DNA of 46,331 bases, from contig CALPMC020000014.1 in the NCBI GenBank assembly GCA_943324565.2, forward strand, positions 1 to 46,331, given 5' to 3'. This DNA comes from Chitinophaga pinensis (GTDB taxonomy: Bacteria > Bacteroidota > Bacteroidia > Flavobacteriales_D > Crocinitomicaceae). This document shows positions 1 through 9,152 of the stretch, piece after piece. The position numbers and the translations under genes are program-made. The stretch's first letter is position 1, and the number at the start of each line of letters is the position of its first letter. The notes beneath the pieces were generated by a model. The model made no database searches. It was not told where the DNA came from and worked only from the letters and a program-made list of their open reading frames with translations.

Positions 1-69
1 CAATGGATTCAATTCAAACATCCTATAACGAAAGAAATCGTTGAGTTTAATTGCGAGCCTGAATTTTAA
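1..69 (+). CDS. C-terminal end of a probable RluA-family pseudouridine synthase (partial)
   Basis: Frame 1 is open from the first base to a TAA at 67-69 and encodes the last 22 residues of a protein that begins before the window. The tail FKHPITKEIVEFNCEPEF resembles the end of RluA/RluD-type rRNA pseudouridine synthases, which typically close with a phrase like F.HP.T.E...F....P. No catalytic part is visible, so the family call rests only on this short tail and is tentative. The gene converges on the - strand lipoprotein gene, with 3 bp between the two stop codons. Confidence 0.45.
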   Translation, partial: QWIQFKHPITKEIVEFNCEPEF

Positions 70-72
70 GGT

Positions 73-1785
73 TTAATTCTTCCCTAACTTTTTGATATAC
101 ACTTTTGAAAAGTCAATTATTCCGGATTGATTCACCTGAAAATCGCGTACTCGGATGTTTACCACCATAAAAATGTCTTCTGTGAATAAGGGTAAAATCG
201 CGGCTTGATCCATTAATAATTGGTCGCATTGCTGTTGAATTTGAAGTTTTTTAGTTGTGTTTTGTTCTAAAATCGATTGTTCATAAAGCGCATCAAATGT
301 TGCGTTTTTGAAATTGTTTAAATTCCAAACACCATTGTTTTCACCTTTGTTTCCAGTATAAAAAACGCCTAAGTAAGCTTCAGGATTTGGATAATCTGCC
401 ACCCAACCTGTTTTTAAAAGCTTTACTTTTCCTAGTCGAATTAAATCGCGAAGTTTATTTTTTGCGACCGATTTAATGGTAAGTCGAAGATTTAAGTTTT
501 GATTAATTTGTGAAATCACATGCTCGCAATATTTATAGGTCACTGTTCCTTTTTTGAATCCTACGTAAAGGGCTAATTCAGGAAAACCAACACCATTTTT
601 ATAACCAGCCTCACCCAAAAGTTGACGTGCTTTTTGTGAGTTGAATTCTATTCCTTTCACACTTTGAGATTGAAAGAACTTACTTTTTGGAACAAAACCA
701 TTATTTGAAATATTTCCATCCCCATTCAACACATCAAGCAACATTTTTTCTTTGTCAAGCGCTAATAAAAAAGCCTTCCTAACTCGAACATCGTTAAATG
801 GTATAGATTTGCAATCAAAGGCAAAAAAATTCACTTTCACCCCTTTTCGATAAACAACTCTGTGCAAAACATTTCTCCCTTTTTTGGCATCTGTCAGCGT
901 ACCAAAAGTATAGTATAATTTATCGACAGGCAATTCTAAAATCACATCTAATTTCCCGTTAGAAAACAAATCACCTTCTTTTTCCGCAAAATTTTGATTT
1001 AAGATGCGTATTTCCTTTAAGAATGGTAATTGATTCCCAAATTCATCTTTTTTCCAATAGTGATTATTTCGTTTCAAAACAACAGCATCTTTAGCTGCAA
1101 TTTTCAGCATAAAAGGACCTGTGCCAACAGGATGTTTCCCAATTTTTTCTCCATAGAATTCATATGCTTTTTTGGAAAGAATTACAATGTTTGGGTGGCT
1201 CAATAATTCAACAAAATTGTTGTAAGGTTTCGTTAAATTGATGACAATCGTTGAATCATTTTTAATGACTATACCCTCTACTCCATTTACTGAAAATTTG
1301 TTTTTTGAATTTTTTTGAAAATATTTTGACCCTTCAATTTTTCCGATTAAAATGTGTCCAAGCTGATTTAATTTATTTCCAGAACAAGCAAAATCTAATG
1401 AGAATTTCACATCTTCAACGGTCATTTTTTTTGCTTCGTCGTCACTGTATTTATCAGGATGAAAATAAACATCTTCACGAATTACCAAGGTAATTATTTT
1501 TCCGTCTTTAGAAATTTGAAAACGTTTGGCAACGTTAGGAATTATTTTATTTGTTTGATTGTCTACCTTTAATAAAGGCTCAAAAATCGGAGTTAGCACG
1601 CGTTGATTTTGCAAACTATACGTACTTAAAGGAAAAAACGAAACAGTGTTTTCACGAATGATAAAACTAAACGTTCCACCGTATTTTTTTCCACCTAAAG
1701 CTGTTTTGTCTTCTAAACTTTCACCACAGGCTGTCAACAGAAAAAAAGAGGAAACAATTAAAAACAGATGTTTTATGCGAGACAT
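73..1785 (-). CDS. Peptide/oligopeptide ABC transporter substrate-binding lipoprotein (SBP family 5)
   Basis: The 570-residue protein starts at the ATG at 1785. The frame runs on upstream to 1857, but only from 1785 does it give a proper lipoprotein signal: a basic N-terminus, a hydrophobic stretch and the lipobox LTAC with Cys20. The body has the layout of family 5 extracellular solute-binding proteins (DppA/OppA type), including HPVGTGPFML and a VRKAFLLALDKEKML segment. Such proteins capture peptides or other small ligands for an ABC importer. No permease or ATPase gene lies nearby, so it is an orphan binding protein and the substrate is unknown. A box TACTTTTA at 1808-1815 on this strand matches the TAnnTTTG promoter form at 7 of 8 positions. 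Confidence 0.88.
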   Translation of the reverse strand: MSRIKHLFLIVSSFFLLTACGESLEDKTALGGKKYGGTFSFIIRENTVSFFPLSTYSLQNQRVLTPIFEPLLKVDNQTNKIIPNVAKRFQISKDGKIITLVIREDVYFHPDKYSDDEAKKMTVEDVKFSLDFACSGNKLNQLGHILIGKIEGSKYFQKNSKNKFSVNGVEGIVIKNDSTIVINLTKPYNNFVELLSHPNIVILSKKAYEFYGEKIGKHPVGTGPFMLKIAAKDAVVLKRNNHYWKKDEFGNQLPFLKEIRILNQNFAEKEGDLFSNGKLDVILELPVDKLYYTFGTLTDAKKGRNVLHRVVYRKGVKVNFFAFDCKSIPFNDVRVRKAFLLALDKEKMLLDVLNGDGNISNNGFVPKSKFFQSQSVKGIEFNSQKARQLLGEAGYKNGVGFPELALYVGFKKGTVTYKYCEHVISQINQNLNLRLTIKSVAKNKLRDLIRLGKVKLLKTGWVADYPNPEAYLGVFYTGNKGENNGVWNLNNFKNATFDALYEQSILEQNTTKKLQIQQQCDQLLMDQAAILPLFTEDIFMVVNIRVRDFQVNQSGIIDFSKVYIKKLGKN

Positions 1786-1915
1786 AGAATAGTTTGAAAA
1801 AGCGATATAAAAGTAAGGAATTAAATACTTGCAGCAAAAAAGGGGAAAGGAAAGCACAAATCGTGCAACGGAATAATATACATTGTGAACTTTTTAATTC
1901 GTGAAAATTTGTGCA

Positions 1916-1929
1916 TTCGCCGCGGCGAA
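1916..1929. repeat. 14-bp GC-rich perfect palindrome
   Basis: TTCGCCGCGGCGAA reads the same on both strands and is a GC island in AT-rich intergenic DNA between the divergent lipoprotein and M20 peptidase genes. Related CCGCGG-centred palindromes occur at 9069-9082 and 41953-41965, the last one inside a transposase remnant. It may be a REP-like element or a regulatory site; nothing in the sequence decides between these. Confidence 0.5.
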
Positions 1930-2024
1930 CGTGACAAACACCCTTGCTTAATTTCCGTCGCTTTCCACAAAATTGCAAGCAAAGCAAATATTTTTCGCAT
2001 CTTTGATTACTCAAAAAATTTAAC

Positions 2025-3413
2025 ATGGAAAACAGCCAAAAATACATTAGCGAAAATCAAGAACGATTTTTGAATGAATTAATAGATTTACTAAAAATTC
2101 CATCGATTTCTGCGGATCCAAGCTACAAAGAGAACGTTCATACGTGTGCTCAACACCTCGCTGACAATCTAACTAAAATAGGAATTGACAACGTTGAAAT
2201 TTGCCAAACAGCAGGTTATCCAATCGTTTATGGAGATAAAATTGTGGATGCTTCTTTACCAACAGTTTTGGTTTATGGTCACTACGACGTACAACCAGCT
2301 GACCCATTGGAATTGTGGACTTCACCACCGTTTGAACCCGTAATTAAAGTGACCGACAAACATCCACAGGGAGCCATTTTTGCGCGTGGAGCTTGTGACG
2401 ATAAAGGACAAATGTTTATGCACGTGAAAGCAGTGGAAGCAATGTTGTCAAGTGGCGAACTTCCTTGCAACGTGAAATTCATGATCGAAGGAGAAGAAGA
2501 AGTTGGAAGTGAAAACTTAGGCATTTTCATCAAAGAGAATAAAGAAAAATTAAAAGCCGACATTATCCTCGTTTCCGATACAGGCATGTTGGCAAATGAC
2601 GTTCCATCTATCACTACAGGTTTGCGTGGTTTGAGTTACGTGGAAGTGGAAGTTACTGGTCCAAATCGCGATTTACACTCTGGTCTTTACGGTGGATGTG
2701 TGGCAAATCCAATCAATGTATTGGCTGAAATGATAGCTTCCTTACACGACGAAAATGGAAAAATTACCATTCCAGGATTCTACGACAAAGTGGTGGAGTT
2801 GACAGACGAAGAACGAGCTGAAATGGCAAAAGCACCGTTTTCTCACGAAGCATATTGTCAAGCCTTGGACTTAAAAGACACGATGGGTGAAGCAGGCTAT
2901 TCTACTCCTGAACGTGGCTCGATTCGACCAACCTTGGACGTAAACGGAATTTGGGGAGGTTACACAGGAGAAGGTGCAAAAACAGTGATTGCATCTAAAG
3001 CATTTGCGAAAATTTCTATGCGTTTAGTGCCCGACCAAGACCCAGAAGAAATCACACAATTATTCAAATCACATTTCGAGTCGATTGCCCCTAATGCAGT
3101 GCGCGTTGTTGTGAAACCACATCACGGTGGTCAAGCAGCAGTGACACCAATTGATTCCATCGGTTATAAAGCAGCAAGTTTGGCGTATGAAAAAGCGTTT
3201 GGTAAAAAACCAATTCCAGTGAGAAGCGGCGGAAGTATTCCAATTATCGCGTTGTTTGAACAAGAATTAGGATTGAAATCTATCTTGATGGGCTTCGGTT
3301 TAGACAGCGATGCCATCCACTCACCAAACGAGCATTACGGATTATTCAATTACTACAAAGGCATTGAAACGATTCCTTATTTTTATCACTATTTCAACGA
3401 ATTAAACGCTTAA
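2025..3413 (+). CDS. M20 family metallopeptidase (dipeptidase / carnosinase-like)
   Basis: The 462-residue protein has the M20 zinc peptidase layout: a metal-ligand motif VYGHYDVQPAD near residue 84, RGACDDKGQ near 124 (bridging Asp), EGEEEVGS near 155 with the general-base Glu, an LHSGLYGG dimerisation-domain motif near 215, and a late His in the HSPNEHYG segment. This matches the ArgE/DapE/CPG2/CNDP superfamily, closest in style to cytosolic dipeptidases that hydrolyse short peptides. No signal peptide is visible. The start has CATCTTTG at 1998-2005, one mismatch from the TAnnTTTG promoter box. The exact substrate cannot be read from the sequence. Confidence 0.92.
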   Translation: MENSQKYISENQERFLNELIDLLKIPSISADPSYKENVHTCAQHLADNLTKIGIDNVEICQTAGYPIVYGDKIVDASLPTVLVYGHYDVQPADPLELWTSPPFEPVIKVTDKHPQGAIFARGACDDKGQMFMHVKAVEAMLSSGELPCNVKFMIEGEEEVGSENLGIFIKENKEKLKADIILVSDTGMLANDVPSITTGLRGLSYVEVEVTGPNRDLHSGLYGGCVANPINVLAEMIASLHDENGKITIPGFYDKVVELTDEERAEMAKAPFSHEAYCQALDLKDTMGEAGYSTPERGSIRPTLDVNGIWGGYTGEGAKTVIASKAFAKISMRLVPDQDPEEITQLFKSHFESIAPNAVRVVVKPHHGGQAAVTPIDSIGYKAASLAYEKAFGKKPIPVRSGGSIPIIALFEQELGLKSILMGFGLDSDAIHSPNEHYGLFNYYKGIETIPYFYHYFNELNA

Positions 3414-3462
3414 AAGATTGCTACTTGAAAAACTAAACTAACAAATAAATTCTATAGTAAAA

Positions 3463-4059
3463 GTGGATTTAAAGGAATGCGAAATATTAAAAGTTGAAAA
3501 CAAAAATATAGAATGGCAAGGACCATTTTCATGGCCTGGTTATGAAAATCAAAACAGTATTGACAAAATAATGGATATAGATGGGATTTATCTTTGGACT
3601 TTTCAATATAAAAATGGTTTTTTGATTTATTGTGCAGGTATAACCAAATCCACTAAAAAAAGATTTCGACAACATACTTTAGAATATAAAAGCGGCAATT
3701 ATACAGTAATTGATGTAGCAGAAGCAGAGGAAGGAAAACGAGAGGAAATTTGGCATGGTTGGTCTTATGCAAGAACACATCGTGATGAATTTAATCAGCG
3801 TAAGGAAGAAATTTTAAGTGCAGTTGAGAAACAATTGAAATCTTTTAGAGTTTTTATTGCTCAAATGCCAGATAAAAGAGAAAGGGCAAGATTTGAAGCT
3901 GCAATTATGCATTATATTTATAATTCAAACGAATCTTGGGCTGAATTAGCAGATAGAGGAATGTCCTTAAGTAAAAGAAAAAAAAATGAAGAGCCAATTA
4001 TCATTAACAACATAGCTAATGTGAAATTTTATGGGTTACCTAATGTGTTGGAAATATAA
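3463..4059 (+). CDS. GIY-YIG-like domain protein, function unknown
   Basis: The 198-residue protein starts at a GTG; the frame has no ATG or TTG between the upstream in-frame stop at 3439 and this codon. Residues about 38-75 read GIYLWTF, then YCAGITKSTKKRFRQH, which fits the beginning of a GIY-YIG fold (GIY, a degenerate YIG, then Arg and His on the following helix). GIY-YIG domains occur in homing and restriction nucleases and UvrC, but also in non-catalytic proteins. The second half is charged, without recognisable motifs. It lies between the peptidase and a lipoprotein gene with loose spacing, so context gives no role. Nuclease activity is not established. Confidence 0.6.
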   Translation: MDLKECEILKVENKNIEWQGPFSWPGYENQNSIDKIMDIDGIYLWTFQYKNGFLIYCAGITKSTKKRFRQHTLEYKSGNYTVIDVAEAEEGKREEIWHGWSYARTHRDEFNQRKEEILSAVEKQLKSFRVFIAQMPDKRERARFEAAIMHYIYNSNESWAELADRGMSLSKRKKNEEPIIINNIANVKFYGLPNVLEI

Positions 4060-4117
4060 AAATGTAAAAGCAAAAAATTAGACAAAAAATGTATCAACCT
4101 AATACTCTATTAAAAAA

Positions 4118-4645
4118 ATGACTTTGAGTAAAAACAAAAAACGATTAATTCGTTTTTCAACCGTAAGAGGAATATTGTTTATCATTCCGTTACTAACATT
4201 TATGTCGTGTGCACCTTTTAAAGAACCTATTTTCAAAAGTTTCGATGGACAGGAAGGTTTCAGTATGAACGAAGGAAAAATCATTTTTACCTTAAAAGGA
4301 ACGATTGAAAATCCAAATTGGTACGCTTTGAAAGTGAAACCTTCGATGTTAGAAGTAACGATTGACGGAAAAAAATTCGCCAATCTTTATTTGGATGAAA
4401 AAATGAAAATTAAAGGAAAACAAACCGTTTCTTTATCTGCACCAATGCACGCCGAATTAGAAGAAGGAGCAATGATGCGCATGATGGGAATGGCTTTGAA
4501 AGATTCCATTCGTTTGAATTTAGCTGGCGATGTGAAAGGTGGCGTTTTCTTTATTTACAAAAAATTTCCTGTGAACATTACACGTTCGGTTTCTCCAAAA
4601 GGATTGAATCCGATGAAAAACATGAATCCTTTAAAAAGAGATTAG
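4118..4645 (+). CDS. Small lipoprotein, LEA-14-like beta-sandwich (putative)
   Basis: The 175-residue protein has a basic N-terminus, a hydrophobic segment (GILFIIPLLTF) and a lipobox-like MSC near residue 31, so it is probably exported and lipidated. The mature part reads like a LEA-14 / water-stress domain: an acidic-basic beta-rich stretch with KGTIENPNWYALKVK and VTIDGKKFANLYLDEK, followed by strands ending in a basic tail. Such domains are beta-sandwiches of unclear function in bacteria. The role is unknown; the export prediction is more secure than the fold assignment. Confidence 0.65.
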   Translation: MTLSKNKKRLIRFSTVRGILFIIPLLTFMSCAPFKEPIFKSFDGQEGFSMNEGKIIFTLKGTIENPNWYALKVKPSMLEVTIDGKKFANLYLDEKMKIKGKQTVSLSAPMHAELEEGAMMRMMGMALKDSIRLNLAGDVKGGVFFIYKKFPVNITRSVSPKGLNPMKNMNPLKRD

Positions 4646-4684
4646 AATGCTTTTTGTTTCGTTTAATCAGGTTTAACTTTATAA

Positions 4685-4804
4685 AGTTATAAAGATGAAA
4701 TTGAATTAGATTTCTATTGTTTGAAAAAAGGAACTGATCGATTTGATATTTGGCAGTGGTTTGATGAAAAATGACCGAATGGAATCGCAGAATATGTAAT
4801 TTAA
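4685..4804 (+). pseudogene. Possible remnant of a protein C-terminus with an in-frame TGA
   Basis: Frame 2 of this otherwise gene-free 160-bp gap reads as good protein-like sequence: DEIELDFYCLKKGTDRFDIW, then QWFDEK, a TGA at 4772-4774, then PNGIAEYVI and a TAA at 4802. The composition (WQWFDEK, then PNGIAEYV) looks like a conserved C-terminus in which one codon, perhaps TGG, became TGA. There is no start codon and the frame is closed at 4682, so it would be a decayed 3' end. I do not recognise the family. A chance open frame is possible. Confidence 0.3.
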
Positions 4805-4813
4805 AATGTGACT

Positions 4814-5908
4814 ATGGCTACAAAATTGAATAAAGCATTTAATAATCTTCCTATTCTCCCTCCAAAGCAATCTTTGATAGAGACAATAGCTATTCTCAAA
4901 CAAGAAAGTAAATCTGCAGTAGCTTTGGCTGAATTAAAGGGCCTTACAAACACATTGCCCAATCCAAATATTCTTATCAATGCGGTTATTTTAAAAGAAG
5001 CACAAGCGAGTTCCGGAATTGAAAATGTAATCACAACTCAAGACAAACTTTACCAAGCTTTATATGCCAAATCGACTAAACCAGATGGAGCAACCAAAGA
5101 GGTTTTACGATATAGAGAAGCACTTCTTATGGGAACGGCTCTAATAAAAGAAAAGGGATTTCTCAATACCAATGGTATTATAGCCATTCAGAAAGAATTG
5201 GAAGAAAATAATGCTGCACTTAGAAAACTTCCTGGAACAGCTTTAGTAAACGACTTGACCAATGAAGTAGTTTATACTCCACCTGATAATTTTGATACGA
5301 TTAGTGATTTGATGAAAAATTTGGAGGAGTACATAAATGATGTTGCAGATGATATTTCTCCTTTAATCAAGTTAGCCATTCAACATTATCAATTTGAAAG
5401 CATCCACCCTTTTTATGACGGTAACGGCAGGACAGGTAGAATTATCAATGTTTTGTTTTTGATTTTAAAAGGTTTATTAAACGAACCTGTTCTGTACTTG
5501 AGTTCATATATCATTCAAAACAAAGGAGATTACTACAGACTATTACAAGAAGTGCGTACTAAAAACAATTGGGAGGATTGGATTTTGTATATACTCAAAG
5601 GCATAGAACAGACAGCTCAAAGCACAATTGAGCAAATCAACAAAATCAATCTGCTTTTCAACGAAACACAAAAATTGGTTCAGGAGAAGTTACCTAGAAT
5701 CTATTCAAAAGATCTGATAGAGCAACTTTTTATCCATCCTTATTGTAAGATTGAGTTTTTGGTTGAAAATCTAAAACTGAATAGAAAAACCGCAGGAAGT
5801 TATTTGAAAAACCTCGAAGATTTGAAGATTTTAACATCAGAAATTAAGGGAAAAGAAGTGATTTATGTGAACACCAACCTTTATAAATTACTTAAAGGAG
5901 GGTCTTGA
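4814..5908 (+). CDS. Fic family protein with intramolecular inhibitory motif (class II-like)
   Basis: The 364-residue protein starts at the ATG at 4814; a GTG two codons earlier is the alternative. The catalytic motif HPFYDGNGRTGR is complete at residues 198-209, which in Fic enzymes supports transfer of AMP from ATP onto protein hydroxyls (AMPylation). Near the N-terminus, S66-x3-E70-N71 in ASSGIEN fits the (S/T)xxxE(G/N) inhibitory helix that blocks ATP gamma-phosphate binding, so it should be self-inhibited. The order is a Fic_N-type helical region, the Fic core, then a winged-helix-like end after about residue 290 (FLVENLKLNRKTAGSYLKNL). No antitoxin gene is adjacent. The target is unknown. 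Confidence 0.88.
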   Translation: MATKLNKAFNNLPILPPKQSLIETIAILKQESKSAVALAELKGLTNTLPNPNILINAVILKEAQASSGIENVITTQDKLYQALYAKSTKPDGATKEVLRYREALLMGTALIKEKGFLNTNGIIAIQKELEENNAALRKLPGTALVNDLTNEVVYTPPDNFDTISDLMKNLEEYINDVADDISPLIKLAIQHYQFESIHPFYDGNGRTGRIINVLFLILKGLLNEPVLYLSSYIIQNKGDYYRLLQEVRTKNNWEDWILYILKGIEQTAQSTIEQINKINLLFNETQKLVQEKLPRIYSKDLIEQLFIHPYCKIEFLVENLKLNRKTAGSYLKNLEDLKILTSEIKGKEVIYVNTNLYKLLKGGS

Positions 5909-5941
5909 GAACGTGAGTAAACTTTACTTACGTTCTTAAAA
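5909..5941 (+). terminator. Hairpin immediately after the Fic stop codon, probable terminator
   Basis: Starting at the base after the TGA, GAACGTGAGTAA (5909-5920) pairs with TTACTTACGTTC (5924-5935) across a 3-nt loop, a 12-bp stem with one G-U pair. It is followed by TTAAAA, not a strong T tract, so it is a plausible but not classical intrinsic terminator for the Fic gene. Confidence 0.55.
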
Positions 5942-6222
5942 CATGGGTAAAAATAATTAAAACACGGACACGTTTTGATAACATCGGACATTTAGGGACA
6001 TATAACAAGCAACATCTATTTGATATACCACAATAACCAAAGCATCTTTAATTGGAGTAGGAAAAACAAATCGACAACCAACTTAACACTATTAAGACAG
6101 AAATGTGATTTTTGAGAGCGTTTAAAAATTGAAAAAAAAGCTCCTATTTTAAAACACGATTTTGAGCTTACTCACTTCTTTTTCAAGTTCAAAATAGTAT
6201 CTTCGGGCTTTAATTTAAGTCT
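5942..6222. other. AT-rich intergenic region upstream of polA
   Basis: No credible coding frame, tRNA or repeat was seen in this stretch. Near its end TATCTTCG at 6198-6205 lies 17 nt before the polA start and matches the TAnnTTTG promoter form at 7 of 8 positions, so it probably holds the polA promoter. Confidence 0.45.
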
Positions 6223-9042
6223 ATGTTATCCAAAGAAGCTCCCAAAAAACTGTTTTTACTTGATGCGTTTGCGCTGATTTACAGGGCTTATTTTGCATTT
6301 GCGAAGAATCCGCGTGTCAATTCCAAAGGACAAAATACGTCTGCGGCTTTTGGTTTCACGAATGTGTTGATTGACGTGATTAAAAACGAAAAACCGACAC
6401 ATATCGCTGTAGTTTTTGATCCGCCAGGAGGTTCTACGCATCGAATTGAAATTTCGGAAGCTTACAAAGCGCATCGTGAAGAAATGCCAGAAGATATTCG
6501 CTCGATGATTCATCCGATCAAACAAATTGTGGAGGCTTTCAATATTCCGATTTTGGAATTGGCTGGTTACGAAGCAGATGACGTGGTAGGAACGATTGCT
6601 AAAATTGCCGACCAACGTGGATTTGTGACGTACATGATGACGCCCGATAAAGATTACGGACAATTGGTAACTGAAACGTCTTTTATTTTCAAACCAGGTC
6701 GTGGAGGAAATCCGCCTGAGATTTTGGGAGTGAAAGAAGTGTGTGAGAAATTTGAAGTAGAACGACCAGAGCAAGTGATTGACATTTTAGGACTTTGGGG
6801 CGATGCAGCAGATAACATTCCTGGAATTCCTGGGATAGGGGAGAAGACCTCGAAAATATTGATACAGAAATATGGTTCGATTGAAAATTTGATTGAACAC
6901 GCACACGAATTGAAAGGCAAGCAACAAGAAAACGTTATCAATTTTGCGCAACAAGGATTGGAATCGAAGTTATTGGCAACAATCGTAACTGACTTGGACG
7001 TAGAGTTCAACGAAGACGAATTGATCATGTGTCCGCACGACGATGAAAAAATCAAAGCGATTTTCACAGAGTTGGAATTTAGCAACCTTGCACGTCGCGT
7101 TTTAGGAACAGATATCGTTGTAACTTCTGCATCGAACACAGGTTCAAAACCAGCAGATGCTGCACAATTGGATTTGTTTGGAATGCAAAGCATGGTGGAG
7201 CCACAAGAGCCCATCGAAACAGCTTCTTATAAAACCATTGTTACAGAAAAACCAAGTTATCATTTGGTGACTTCGCCAGAAGATCGCAAAGAATTGTTGG
7301 AATTATTACTGAAACAATCACAAGTTTGCTTCGATACAGAAACCACTGACATTGAAGCAATGCACGCAGATTTAGTTGGCTTTTCGTTTTCATATAAAGC
7401 GCGCGAAGCATTTTACGTGGCGGTTCCAAAGGATTTTGAAGCTGCAAAAAGTATCATTCACGAGTTCAAGCAGTTCTTCGATGATCCGTCGATTGAGAAA
7501 ATTGCACACAATATAAAATACGATTTGAAAGTGTTGTTCCGCTATGGAATCACAGTGGCAGCGCCCACTTTCGACACAATGATTGCTTGTTATTTGATCA
7601 ATCCAGAAGCGAAACAAGGAATGGATTTCTTGGCAACTTATTACTTGAATTATCAGCCGATTTCCATCGAAGCATTGATTGGTAAAAAAGGCAAAGGTCA
7701 AGGAAACATGGGCGATTTGGCACCTGAAGATATTTCAGATTATGCCTGTGAAGACGCAGATATTACGTTCCAATTGAAACAATTATTTGAGCCGGAAATT
7801 CAAAAACCACATTTATACAACTTGTTCTACAACATGGAAATGCCTTTGGTGGAAGTGTTGAAAGACATAGAACAAGAAGGGATTTCAATCGACGTAAATG
7901 CCTTGCAAGAATACTCCAAAGAATTAGATACTACATTGATTGAATTGGAAAGTCAAATCAAAGGACACGCAGGCATTCCGTTCAATTTAGATTCACCAAA
8001 ACAATTAGGTGAAGTGTTGTTCGAGCATCTAAAAATTTCTTCTAAAGCGAAAAAAACCAAAACGGGACAATACGCAACTTCGGAAGACGTACTTCAAAAA
8101 CACGAACACGATCATGCAATCATTCCGTTGATTTTGGAATACCGTCAATTGAGAAAATTGAAAAGCACCTACGTGGACGCCTTGCCGACTTATGCTGACA
8201 GAATTGACGGACGCATCCACACGAATTTTATGCAAACAGTAACGGCAACGGGTCGTTTGAGTTCCAATAATCCGAACTTGCAAAACATTCCGATTCGCTC
8301 CGCAAAAGGACGTGAAATCCGCAGAGCATTTGTAGCACGGAGCAACGAATATAAAATAATGGCAGTCGATTATTCGCAAATTGAGTTGCGTATCATTGCA
8401 GCTTTGAGCGAAGACACGAATATGATTCAAGCGTTCCGTGATGGATTAGACATTCACGCGGCAACGGCAGCAAAAGTATTCCACACTGAAATTGAAAACG
8501 TAACGCGCGACCAACGTAGCGCAGCAAAAGCAGTAAATTTTGGAATTATCTATGGACAATCGGCTTTTGGTTTAGCACAGAATTTGGGAATTTCTCGCAC
8601 TGAAGCAAAATCAATTATCGACAGTTATTTTGAGCAATACGGAACCATCAAATCGTACATGGACAAAGTGATTGCACAAGCGCGCGAAGAAGGATATGTG
8701 GAAACGATTATGAAACGTCGTCGTTATTTACCAGACATTAATTCTGCAAATGCAGTGGTGCGTGGTTATGCCGAACGAAATGCTGTCAACGCACCGATTC
8801 AAGGTTCTGCTGCTGACATTATCAAAATGGCGATGGTGGCGGTTCACAAAGCGATGTTGCACGAAAAAGTGAAATCGAAAATGATTCTACAAGTGCACGA
8901 TGAGCTTGTTTTTGATGTGCACGTTTCGGAAGAAATGTTGATGCAATTATTGGTCAAAGAAGCGATGGAAAGTGCGATTCAATTAGCCGTTCCAATGGAA
9001 GTAGAATTGAAGCTGGCGCAGAATTGGTTGGAAGCGCATTAG
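6223..9042 (+). CDS. polA: DNA polymerase I with 5'-3' and 3'-5' exonuclease domains
   Basis: The 939-residue protein has the full three-domain layout. The N-terminal 5'-3' exonuclease (about 1-300) shows LLDAFALIYRAYFAF, YEADDVVGT, DKDYGQLV and the helix-hairpin-helix GIPGIGEKTS. The proofreading domain retains all acidic residues: DTET near 369, NIKYDLK near 427 and YACEDADITF near 506. The polymerase domain has motif A AVDYSQIELR (about 712), motif B RSAAKAVNFGIIYG (about 764) and motif C QVHDELVF (about 889). It should therefore carry out gap filling, Okazaki-primer removal and repair synthesis with proofreading. It is monocistronic by spacing. Confidence 0.98.
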   Translation: MLSKEAPKKLFLLDAFALIYRAYFAFAKNPRVNSKGQNTSAAFGFTNVLIDVIKNEKPTHIAVVFDPPGGSTHRIEISEAYKAHREEMPEDIRSMIHPIKQIVEAFNIPILELAGYEADDVVGTIAKIADQRGFVTYMMTPDKDYGQLVTETSFIFKPGRGGNPPEILGVKEVCEKFEVERPEQVIDILGLWGDAADNIPGIPGIGEKTSKILIQKYGSIENLIEHAHELKGKQQENVINFAQQGLESKLLATIVTDLDVEFNEDELIMCPHDDEKIKAIFTELEFSNLARRVLGTDIVVTSASNTGSKPADAAQLDLFGMQSMVEPQEPIETASYKTIVTEKPSYHLVTSPEDRKELLELLLKQSQVCFDTETTDIEAMHADLVGFSFSYKAREAFYVAVPKDFEAAKSIIHEFKQFFDDPSIEKIAHNIKYDLKVLFRYGITVAAPTFDTMIACYLINPEAKQGMDFLATYYLNYQPISIEALIGKKGKGQGNMGDLAPEDISDYACEDADITFQLKQLFEPEIQKPHLYNLFYNMEMPLVEVLKDIEQEGISIDVNALQEYSKELDTTLIELESQIKGHAGIPFNLDSPKQLGEVLFEHLKISSKAKKTKTGQYATSEDVLQKHEHDHAIIPLILEYRQLRKLKSTYVDALPTYADRIDGRIHTNFMQTVTATGRLSSNNPNLQNIPIRSAKGREIRRAFVARSNEYKIMAVDYSQIELRIIAALSEDTNMIQAFRDGLDIHAATAAKVFHTEIENVTRDQRSAAKAVNFGIIYGQSAFGLAQNLGISRTEAKSIIDSYFEQYGTIKSYMDKVIAQAREEGYVETIMKRRRYLPDINSANAVVRGYAERNAVNAPIQGSAADIIKMAMVAVHKAMLHEKVKSKMILQVHDELVFDVHVSEEMLMQLLVKEAMESAIQLAVPMEVELKLAQNWLEAH

Positions 9043-9068
9043 GATTTAATTGCGAACGATAGAATTGC

Positions 9069-9082
9069 TCCACCGCGGCGGA
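9069..9082. repeat. GC-rich imperfect palindrome
   Basis: TCCACCGCGGCGGA differs at one position from a perfect 14-bp palindrome and shares the CCGCGG core with the elements at 1916-1929 and 41953-41965. It lies in the gap after polA. A REP-like mobile hairpin is possible. Confidence 0.45.
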
Positions 9083-9152
9083 TTGCAAACGGACGTTTAT
9101 GATGCTTAGGAATTGCGATCTGAATAATTACTAATTAAAGAACTTAATAAGA

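Noticed and set aside
5909-6222. tRNA or riboswitch in the gaps at 5909-6222, 9043-9246 and 29935-30210
   Set aside because: No T-loop consensus, CCA end or known aptamer core was seen by eye. A covariance-model search would be decisive.
6256-7214. Long minus-strand frames inside polA
   Set aside because: They are antisense to well-conserved exonuclease motifs of DNA polymerase I and have Cys/Phe/Ser-rich shadow composition.
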